From assembly GCA_013153755.1 (NCBI GenBank), contig JAADDU010000128.1, positions 1-11,451 on the forward strand: DNA of 11,451 nt, written 5' to 3'. Below the pieces are notes generated by a model. It ran no database searches, was not told the DNA's origin, and saw only the letters and a list, made by a program, of their open reading frames with translations. Positions 6,807-11,451 of this stretch are shown here, piece after piece. Position 1 is the first letter of the stretch; every line of letters begins with the position of its first letter. This DNA comes from Campylobacterota bacterium. Its GTDB lineage: Bacteria; Campylobacterota; Campylobacteria; Campylobacterales; Sulfurimonadaceae. The translations under genes and the position numbers were made by a program.

Positions 6807-7697
6807 CCAAACCCCAACAAAAATCACCCCTAAAAAAAGCAGTGATGAGATAAAAACTAACGCAGTGACCACGCGAGGTTTACACTCATAAAGTGAAGCT
6901 AAGTTAACATTTGCAACAGCAAGTGGCATCAGTAGCTCTATAAATATAATCCCCTTTATCATACTATCTAACTCGATGTTGTAGAGTATAGCAAACGCAA
7001 TCAGCGGTAGAACTATGAACTTAAAGAGAACGACCCAAAGTACTAAACGTTGGTTTATCTCCTTTATCTTTGTTCCATAGAGGTAGATACCAAATAAAAA
7101 AAGCTGCATCGTCATAGAGGCATAAGCCCCCATCATCAGCATCTTCATGATAGATGAGTGGATAGGAACTTCATAAACACTCAGAACTATAGCAACTATA
7201 GCTGCCCACAAAATAGGGAGTTTGATGATGTTTGTGAGTGAAGTTTTTCTATCGTAACTTCCACGAGAGTAGTAGTAAACGCCGATAGTATAGACCACAA
7301 AAACATTTACAAGATTTACTATAGTGGTGTAGGGGATAGACTCCTCTCCAAAGATGGCTATATTTATAGGGATCCCAAGATTTCCAGTATTTCCTATAAT
7401 CGCTGCAACCGTGGCTATGGAGTACTCTTTTTTGTTTTGAAAAAGATACTTAGCACCAAAGGCACTTACTAAGATAACAAACGCAACTATGAAAAGATAT
7501 ATAGTTGGTGCATAGAGGAGTGAAATATCTACTGGACGTATAAGTAGACCCCAAAAGGTAAGAAAAACTTGTAGAAAATAGACATTTATAAGCGTGATGG
7601 TTTTATCATCTATCTTCTCTTGAAAACTCCACTTTGCTACATAACCCATAACTATAAAGATATAGATACTTAAAATACTAAATATAATTGAACTCAT
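6789..7697 (-). CDS. AEC (auxin efflux carrier) family membrane transporter
   Basis: A 302-residue inner-membrane protein with about ten hydrophobic segments (roughly residues 4-22, 35-53, 62-86, 93-120, 125-145, 157-178, 188-208, 221-243, 247-275, 281-301). IGNTGNLGIP (101-110) is the conserved Asn/Gly-rich element of the AEC family in the first half, and LLMPLAVANVNLASLY its counterpart in the second. Bacterial members export or import small organic acids or similar solutes; the substrate here cannot be told. The frame extends upstream to ATG 7748, but the family-like N-terminus (MSSIIFSILSIYIF) begins at 7697, and the extra 17 codons would cross the promoter and overlap the divergent thioredoxin. 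No Shine-Dalgarno precedes 7697: a TATAAT ends 6 nt upstream, so the message may be leaderless. It converges on tkt. Confidence 0.88.
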   Translation of the reverse strand: MSSIIFSILSIYIFIVMGYVAKWSFQEKIDDKTITLINVYFLQVFLTFWGLLIRPVDISLLYAPTIYLFIVAFVILVSAFGAKYLFQNKKEYSIATVAAIIGNTGNLGIPINIAIFGEESIPYTTIVNLVNVFVVYTIGVYYYSRGSYDRKTSLTNIIKLPILWAAIVAIVLSVYEVPIHSSIMKMLMMGAYASMTMQLFLFGIYLYGTKIKEINQRLVLWVVLFKFIVLPLIAFAILYNIELDSMIKGIIFIELLMPLAVANVNLASLYECKPRVVTALVFISSLLFLGVIFVGVWLLEYL

Positions 7698-7732
7698 AGC
7701 GATATTATAATATAATTCACCCATGCAAACAA
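7688..7732. promoter_or_regulatory. Interlocked divergent promoters for AEC transporter and thioredoxin
   Basis: Plus strand: TTGAAC (7688-7693), 17-bp spacer, TATAAT (7711-7716), predicted start at 7723, the A of the thioredoxin ATG. Minus strand: TTGTTT (7732-7727), 17-bp spacer, TATAAT (7709-7704), predicted start at 7697, the A of the transporter ATG. The two -10 boxes are 1 bp apart and share a 10-bp palindrome TATTATAATA (7703-7712). Each promoter's -35 lies inside or at the start of the other gene, so the two polymerases should exclude each other. Neither start codon has a Shine-Dalgarno. Confidence 0.7.
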
Positions 7733-8043
7733 TCGAAAATATAAACAAAACAATCCAAGAAAATATAGCGGTGATGGTTTACTTCTCAGCACCAACTTGT
7801 AATGTGTGTCATGCACTTAAACCCAAACTCTTAGAGGAGCTTGATGCAAACTTTCCTGCGTTTAAAGTTGAGAGTGTAGATATATCAACAGAGGAGGATA
7901 TCGCTCCACACTTTGGTGTTTTTGCGATACCTACTGTACTTATCTTTTTAGATGGGAAAGAGTTTTTACGTAAATCTCGTCACATGAGTGTAGATGAGGT
8001 GATGAATGAGATTCGTCGTCCCTATGAGATTATGACATCATAA
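7723..8043 (+). CDS. Thioredoxin-fold protein with CNVC active site
   Basis: A 106-residue protein the size of thioredoxin, without signal peptide. The redox motif is Cys26-Asn-Val-Cys29 in SAPTCNVCHALKP; Pro34 (equivalent of E. coli Pro40) and the cis-Pro loop AIPT (68-71) are present, and the FLDGKEF strand follows as usual. It differs from canonical thioredoxin in having CNVC instead of CGPC, Thr in place of the Trp before the first Cys, and Tyr20 where the buried Asp26 of E. coli Trx would be. It is therefore likely a thioredoxin-like disulfide or thiol protein with altered redox potential rather than the main thioredoxin. ATG 7723 keeps the first helix; the next Met (7774) would remove it. 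The promoter sits so close that the mRNA may be leaderless. Its last 14 bp overlap pgeF. Confidence 0.88.
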   Translation: MQTIENINKTIQENIAVMVYFSAPTCNVCHALKPKLLEELDANFPAFKVESVDISTEEDIAPHFGVFAIPTVLIFLDGKEFLRKSRHMSVDEVMNEIRRPYEIMTS

Positions 8044-8045
8044 TC
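8028..8045. repeat. 18-bp palindrome at the overlapping ends of thioredoxin and pgeF
   Basis: GATTATGA (8028-8035), CA, TCATAATC (8038-8045): eight perfect base pairs around a 2-nt centre. The stop codon of the plus-strand gene (8041-8043) and that of the minus-strand gene (8030-8032) are at mirror positions, so both proteins end in Ile-Met-x-Ser-stop. No T-tract follows on either strand, so a role as terminator is uncertain. Confidence 0.6.
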
Positions 8046-8782
8046 AGACCGGCGAATCGTCCTGTAACTCCATCTGCTCTATAGGAGAAGTATTTTTCAT
8101 TAGAGCAGAAGCTACACTCATCAGAGATCTCTATATTCTCCTCTTTGATGCCATTTTCTCTTAGCTGTTTTTTTAGTATGGAACGAATATCTAAAAAGTA
8201 GTGTTTATCTTTTTTATATATCGCTAAACCATAACCTAGTTCAACAGCTTCTTCAAAAATTTCTTTATTTACTTCATAACAGTTTTGACATATACTAGCC
8301 CCTACACTTATGACTATATCTTTAGGATTAGAGTTATAACTCTCTTTAAAAGCATCAATGACATTCTTTATGATATTTAAGAATGCACCTTGTCTTCCTG
8401 CATGAGCAACAGCAATAACTTTTTGAACACTATCATAAAAGAGGATAGGGGAGCAGTCTGCTACCATTACCATTAGAGGAGTCTCTTTCTTATCTGTGAT
8501 AAGAGCATCACAAGTCGGTGAATTATTAAAGTTATATTTTTCATTTACTTTAATGATTTTTGAAGAGTGAATTTGCTTCATATGAATAAGATTCTCTTTT
8601 TTATAGTGAAGTTTATCGGCTAATAATTGATGATTTTGAATAACTCTTTCTCTTTTATCTTTCACATGAAACGCAAGATTGAGTGAACTATAGGGAGAAA
8701 TGCTCACCCCTCCATCTCTTGTAGTAAAGCTATGTTGAAGTAAAGAGTATTTTTCTAAAAGTTTACTTTTTTGAAGAATCAT
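8030..8782 (-). CDS. pgeF: PgeF/YfiH family protein (multicopper polyphenol oxidase-like, purine nucleoside or peptidoglycan-editing hydrolase)
   Basis: A 250-residue homolog of E. coli YfiH (PgeF), a cytoplasmic protein linked to removing wrongly built muropeptide precursors; family members also act as purine nucleoside phosphorylase/adenosine deaminase in vitro, so the physiological substrate is open. The metal-binding residues are seen as His72 (MKQIHSS), Cys110 (VADCSP) and His127 (VAHAGRQG). The C-terminus TGRFAGLIM is typical. CSFCSNEKYFSYRADG near the end contains the usual Cys pair and Tyr-Arg segment. Start ATG 8782 has only a weak AGAGA upstream and lies 10 nt after the methyltransferase stop, so it is probably the last gene of the yaaA operon. 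Its 3' end overlaps the convergent thioredoxin gene by 14 bp. Confidence 0.9.
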   Translation of the reverse strand: MILQKSKLLEKYSLLQHSFTTRDGGVSISPYSSLNLAFHVKDKRERVIQNHQLLADKLHYKKENLIHMKQIHSSKIIKVNEKYNFNNSPTCDALITDKKETPLMVMVADCSPILFYDSVQKVIAVAHAGRQGAFLNIIKNVIDAFKESYNSNPKDIVISVGASICQNCYEVNKEIFEEAVELGYGLAIYKKDKHYFLDIRSILKKQLRENGIKEENIEISDECSFCSNEKYFSYRADGVTGRFAGLIMMS

Positions 8783-8792
8783 TATCTCTTAC

Positions 8793-9542
8793 TTACTGCA
8801 TAAATGCGATAAGTGAAGCAGTAACAGCAACATTCAAAGACTCTACACCTCTTCTCATTGGTATAGACATCGAACTGTTACAAAGTTTTTCTACCTCTGG
8901 TGTAACACCTTCACTCTCATTTCCTAAAACATAAATAGTTTTAGAAGAGCTTTTAACACTATAGATGCTCTCTTTTGCATGAGAGGAGAGAGTATATATA
9001 TCACTCTCATCTAAAGTTGTTAATACCTCTGAGAGTTCATTACAGAAGTATATAGGTAGTTTAAAGAGTGTACCAGCACTCGCTTTAACTACTAGAGGTG
9101 ATATTTTTGCACTATTTTTTTTCGGTAAAATAATTCCATCTATATTTCCAGCAGCACATGAGCGAATGATCATTCCTAGATTTTGAGGATTATGAATACC
9201 ATCTAATGCAATAAGCTTGTAACTATTTAGTTTTTTAATCTCATTTGCATTTTGATATGATTGTGAAATTATATCTACTGCAACACCTTGATCTTGTTTA
9301 GCATTTTTAGAGATTCGACTTAGTGCATTTTTATCATGATAGTATATCTTAATAGATCTTTGTTTAGCTAATTTTTCTATAGTTTGAATAGCAGCATCAA
9401 TTTTATTACTTTTTGCCATATGAAGTTTGTGAATCTCTATATTTTTATCTTGAAGTATCTCTACTACTACATTTCTGCCATAAAGTGTAATTATTTTGTC
9501 AAAAAAAGCTTTTTTTGCTTTGTACTCTTGTGAATCTTCCAT
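8793..9542 (-). CDS. TrmH/SpoU-family RNA 2'-O-methyltransferase (RlmB-like)
   Basis: A 249-residue S-adenosylmethionine-dependent enzyme that methylates ribose 2'-OH in rRNA or tRNA. The N-terminal part (about 15-95) with YGRNVVVEIL and VAVDII is the substrate-binding domain found in the RlmB group, and the C-terminal SPOUT knot shows all three motifs: DGIHNPQNLGMIIRS (114-128, with Asn121 and Arg127), LGNESEGV (206-213) and IPMRRGVESLNVAVTAS (227-243). Presence of the N-terminal domain favours 23S rRNA Gm2251-type activity (RlmB), but TrmH-family paralogs are hard to separate by eye, so no symbol is given. AAGGA lies 6 nt before the ATG. The gene begins 8 nt after yaaA and ends 10 nt before pgeF. 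Confidence 0.92.
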   Translation of the reverse strand: MEDSQEYKAKKAFFDKIITLYGRNVVVEILQDKNIEIHKLHMAKSNKIDAAIQTIEKLAKQRSIKIYYHDKNALSRISKNAKQDQGVAVDIISQSYQNANEIKKLNSYKLIALDGIHNPQNLGMIIRSCAAGNIDGIILPKKNSAKISPLVVKASAGTLFKLPIYFCNELSEVLTTLDESDIYTLSSHAKESIYSVKSSSKTIYVLGNESEGVTPEVEKLCNSSMSIPMRRGVESLNVAVTASLIAFMQ

Positions 9543-9550
9543 AGTTATCC

Positions 9551-10279
9551 TTACTCTACTATATTGTAGATGATTTCAGTTTTGTTTTTTACGACGATTA
9601 TCTCTTTTATTTGTAATCCTTCTATTTCTAAAGATTGAAATTCTGATAAAGAGTTAATATTATGTTTAGCTATCTCTCTTAAGACGATACCTCTATAAGC
9701 TTTAGCCCAGTGACTAACACTTTTGCCATTTTTTAAAAATTTTAACGTTGTATACTCTTTTGTAAGTTTATAAAACTTATCGTAGTATCCAGCACGAAGA
9801 TCTAAAATTTCATCTTTTGCTAGAAAAAGATCAAGTTGATAGCTAAACCTTTTTTTATAAAATTTATCGGGTGCAATATTCCCTATACTATTTCCTTGTT
9901 TAACTTTATAGTTAGCAATTGTGTCTCCACCCAAAAGAGGTCCATAAAGGTTTGAAAAAATGATAGTATTATTTTGAAGAAATTTTTTTTGATTATTATT
10001 AAGAGAATCATAGTTTAGATAATCATAAGCAACTCCACGATAACGTTCAATAGCCATCATAAGTGGAGTATTTGTAAGTGAGTTGATGTATGGGAGACAC
10101 TCACTATATTTTTTAAAGCCAAAAAGTGATTTTATACTCTCTTCATTATTATTAGTAACAATTTGTATATAAGCATTAAATATTTCATTTCGTGCACTAT
10201 TTGAACCTAAAAGTTCTCTTTCTATTTCATTACCACCACTTTTTTTACTTTCAGATGGAGAAAAAAGGATTTTTAACAT
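9551..10279 (-). CDS. yaaA: YaaA (DUF328) family peroxide-stress protein
   Basis: A 242-residue cytoplasmic protein of the YaaA family. In E. coli YaaA is induced by OxyR and lowers free iron during peroxide stress, limiting Fenton damage; the biochemical activity is unsettled. The family pattern is seen: LKILFSPSESK (2-12), YRGVAYDYLN (80-89), SNLYGPLLGGDTIANYKV (109-126), and KAYRGIVLREI (193-203). The sequence is divergent from the E. coli type (N-terminus LFSPSE rather than ISPAK), so the assignment rests on the central and C-terminal blocks. First gene of a three-gene minus-strand operon; AAAGG at 10290-10286 is 6 nt before the ATG, with a likely -10 TATACT at 10317-10312. No OxyR or PerR site is evident to me. 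Confidence 0.85.
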   Translation of the reverse strand: MLKILFSPSESKKSGGNEIERELLGSNSARNEIFNAYIQIVTNNNEESIKSLFGFKKYSECLPYINSLTNTPLMMAIERYRGVAYDYLNYDSLNNNQKKFLQNNTIIFSNLYGPLLGGDTIANYKVKQGNSIGNIAPDKFYKKRFSYQLDLFLAKDEILDLRAGYYDKFYKLTKEYTTLKFLKNGKSVSHWAKAYRGIVLREIAKHNINSLSEFQSLEIEGLQIKEIIVVKNKTEIIYNIVE

Positions 10280-10311
10280 AGATAGCCTTTGTAAAATATA
10301 TGAAGTAGTTT

Positions 10312-10317
10312 AGTATA
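10312..10317 (-). promoter_or_regulatory. Probable -10 box of the yaaA operon
   Basis: TATACT on the minus strand, predicting a start near 10305 and a 26-nt leader with AAAGG. The -35 position holds only TTTTTA. The box lies inside an imperfect inverted repeat AAGTAG...CTACTT (10303-10326) that could be a regulator site, though this is weak. Confidence 0.4.
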
Positions 10318-10379
10318 AATCTACTTACAAGGAATAAAAAAGAAGCTAAAGTAGGGGTGAAAATATCAATTATAGTAAA

Positions 10380-10439
10380 AAAAAGATTTTTTTGTAAAAA
10401 CCCTTGACATATAAAAAGTTTTGCACTATAATTCCGGCA
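10380..10439 (+). promoter_or_regulatory. Strong stable-RNA promoter of the tRNA cluster with UP-like element
   Basis: Exact TTGACA (10404-10409), a 17-bp spacer, and exact TATAAT (10427-10432) predict a start at 10439. The A-tract/T-tract/A-tract at 10380-10401 falls at -59 to -38 and, by my alignment, fits 13 of 14 specified positions of the E. coli UP-element consensus as I remember it. The six bases between -10 and +1 are TCCGGC, a GC-rich discriminator like those of promoters under stringent (ppGpp) control. Confidence 0.85.
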
Positions 10440-10451
10440 TCAAAAACGAAT

Positions 10452-10528
10452 GCCGACATAGCTCAGTTGGCTAGAGCAGCTGATTTGTAATCAGCAGGCC
10501 CGGGGTTCAAATCCTCGTGTCGGCACCA
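10452..10528 (+). tRNA. tRNA-Thr (anticodon TGT)
   Basis: A 77-nt gene including encoded CCA. The acceptor stem pairs GCCGACA (10452-10458) with TGTCGGC (10518-10524), followed by discriminator A and CCA. The D arm holds AGCTCAGTTGGCTAGAGC, the anticodon stem pairs GCTGA with TCAGC around loop TTTGTAA (anticodon TGT, reads ACA), and the T arm contains GGTTCAAATCC. First of three tRNAs behind one promoter; its leader and trailer can pair (see findings). Confidence 0.98.
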
Positions 10529-10572
10529 TTTGTTATTGATTATTAGAAACAGTGTTAGACCAGATAATTTTT

Positions 10573-10657
10573 GGTGAGATAGTCAAGTGGCCAACGACGG
10601 CGGACTGTAAATCCGCTCCCTACGGGTTCAGAGGTTCGACTCCTCTTCTCACCACCA
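10573..10657 (+). tRNA. tRNA-Tyr (anticodon GTA)
   Basis: An 85-nt class II tRNA with encoded CCA. The acceptor pairs GGTGAGA (10573-10579) with TCTCACC (10647-10653), discriminator A. The anticodon stem pairs GCGGA with TCCGC around loop CTGTAAA (GTA, reads UAY). A long variable arm (TCCCTACGGGTTCAGA region) precedes the T arm GAGGTTCGACTCCTC, as expected for bacterial tRNA-Tyr. Confidence 0.97.
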
Positions 10658-10666
10658 TTTTCAAAT

Positions 10667-10742
<76 letters not shown>

Positions 10743-10743
10743 T

Positions 10744-10771
10744 TTGAAATTTCTGGAAGCTGAAGTATAAT
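10744..10771 (+). promoter_or_regulatory. Possible promoter directly after tRNA-Gly
   Basis: TTGAAA (10744-10749), 16-bp spacer, TATAAT (10766-10771), with a predicted start near 10778. It begins 2 nt after the CCA of tRNA-Gly and could drive tuf with a leader of about 190 nt. AT-rich DNA makes chance matches common. Confidence 0.35.
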
Positions 10772-10859
10772 TACATCTACTTCAATAATATAACTATTAT
10801 TATATTTATAAGATATAAGAGTAGCTAAATCACACTAATTCTCAATATTAAAAAGAAAC

Positions 10860-10932
10860 ATTCAATGATTATTTGCATAATGTAAATATGATTTTAAATT
10901 TAAGTAATAATTGAATGATTTTTGGGTATAAT
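10860..10932 (+). promoter_or_regulatory. tuf promoter region with repeated promoter-like unit
   Basis: The main candidate -10 is TATAAT at 10927-10932, preceded by a T-run and GGG, predicting a start near 10939 and a 28-nt leader with TAGGAG (10955-10960), 6 nt before the tuf ATG. The 14-mer ATTGAATGATTTTT (10910-10923) just upstream resembles ATTCAATGATTATT (10860-10873) at 12 of 14 positions, and that first copy is followed by CATAAT (10876-10881), a possible second -10. The rest of the 224-bp gap 10743-10966 holds only AT-rich DNA, including a 7-bp inverted repeat at 10784-10801, and no open frame I would call. Confidence 0.6.
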
Positions 10933-10966
10933 TCCATTTCAATTCACAAACTAATAGGAGAAAACT

Positions 10967-11451
10967 ATGGCAAAAGAAAAATTTGAACGTGGTACGAAAC
11001 CGCACGTAAATATCGGTACTATCGGACACGTAGACCACGGTAAAACAACTTTAACAGCTGCAATTACAGCAGTATTAGCAGTAACTAATGGTGCTGCACT
11101 TATGGATTATGATCAAATCGATAATGCTCCAGAAGAGAGAGAACGTGGTATCACAATCGCTACTTCACATGTTGAGTACGAAACTGACAACCGTCACTAT
11201 GCGCATGTTGACTGTCCAGGTCACGCGGATTATGTTAAAAATATGATTACAGGTGCTGCTCAAATGGATGGTGCTATTCTTGTTGTTTCTGCAGCGGATG
11301 GTCCAATGCCACAAACTCGTGAGCACATTCTTCTTTCTAAACAAGTTGGTGTTCCTTATATCGTTGTTTTCATGAACAAAGAAGATATGGTTGATGATGA
11401 AGAGCTTTTAGAATTAGTTGAAATGGAAATTCGTGAACTTTTAGATATGTA
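10967..11451 (+). CDS. tuf: Elongation factor Tu (3' end outside window)
   Basis: EF-Tu is the GTPase that carries aminoacyl-tRNA to the ribosome. The first 161 residues of about 400 are visible: all of the G domain up to the NKxD motif. The GTP-binding elements are GHVDHGKT (20-27), the switch I segment [20 protein letters not shown], and NKED in place of the NKCD of E. coli. The [10 protein letters not shown] wording resembles Campylobacterota EF-Tu. The start has a strong TAGGAG. It follows a tRNA-Thr/Tyr/Gly cluster as in many bacteria, and no stop is reached before the window ends. Confidence 0.98.
   Translation, partial: MAKEKFERGTKPHVNIGTIGHVDHGKTTLTAAITAVLAVTNGAALMDYDQIDNAPEERERGITIATSHVEYETDNRHYAHVDCPGHADYVKNMITGAAQMDGAILVVSAADGPMPQTREHILLSKQVGVPYIVVFMNKEDMVDDEELLELVEMEIRELLDM

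Noticed and set aside
7698..7748. Longer AEC transporter start at ATG 7748 or 7724
   Set aside because: The added residues are not part of the family N-terminus, overlap the divergent thioredoxin gene and cross the promoter; no ribosome site supports them. It would become relevant if the leaderless prediction fails.
10377..10393. A8-GA-T7 run as a terminator hairpin
   Set aside because: A-T only pairing with a 2-nt loop makes a poor terminator; its position upstream of the -35 fits an UP-like element better.

Overview
The window looks like ordinary core chromosome of a Campylobacterota (epsilonproteobacterial) bacterium, most likely a Sulfurimonas-like genus. The evidence is AT-rich DNA, tightly packed genes, promoters that mostly show a TATAAT box with T-rich upstream DNA and little -35, an EF-Tu of the epsilonproteobacterial kind, and a run of genes (murE, ybaB, a PDZ periplasmic protein, ispA, tkt) that I recall from Campylobacter jejuni. 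The genus is inference; the phylum is fairly secure.

Layout. 1-1219: 3' part of murE (peptidoglycan precursor synthesis), cut by the window edge. It converges on a small outer-membrane beta-barrel gene (1235-1777, minus strand, TTG start) across a hairpin. 1899-6767: a plus-strand operon of six genes with gaps of 0-15 nt: a thioredoxin-fold [2Fe-2S] ferredoxin, panD (beta-alanine for CoA), ybaB (nucleoid-associated), a periplasmic protein with two PDZ domains, ispA (farnesyl diphosphate) and tkt (transketolase). 6789-7697: an AEC-family membrane transporter on the minus strand, divergent from a small atypical thioredoxin (7723-8043). Their two promoters interlock, and both predicted transcription starts fall on the A of the start codon. 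8030-10279: a minus-strand operon transcribed yaaA, then a TrmH/RlmB-type RNA methyltransferase, then pgeF. Its last gene overlaps the thioredoxin tail by 14 bp inside an 18-bp palindrome. 10380-10742: tRNA-Thr(UGU), tRNA-Tyr(GUA) and tRNA-Gly(UCC) behind a consensus stable-RNA promoter. 10967-11451: start of tuf (EF-Tu), cut by the window end, with its own promoter region.

Function. Most genes are housekeeping: cell-wall assembly (murE, probably pgeF), cofactor and isoprenoid precursors (panD, ispA), central carbon metabolism (tkt) and translation (tRNAs, tuf, the rRNA methyltransferase). Peroxide/redox functions are suggested by yaaA, the ferredoxin and the thioredoxin. I see no mobile element, CRISPR array, prophage, toxin-antitoxin pair or defence system, and no sign of a new multi-gene system. 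The points worth a second look are at the regulatory and RNA level: the back-to-back leaderless promoters, tRNA precursors whose leader and trailer can pair, a repeated promoter-like unit before tuf, the missing fourth tRNA of the classic tRNA-tuf cluster, and the uncharacterised tandem-PDZ protein.
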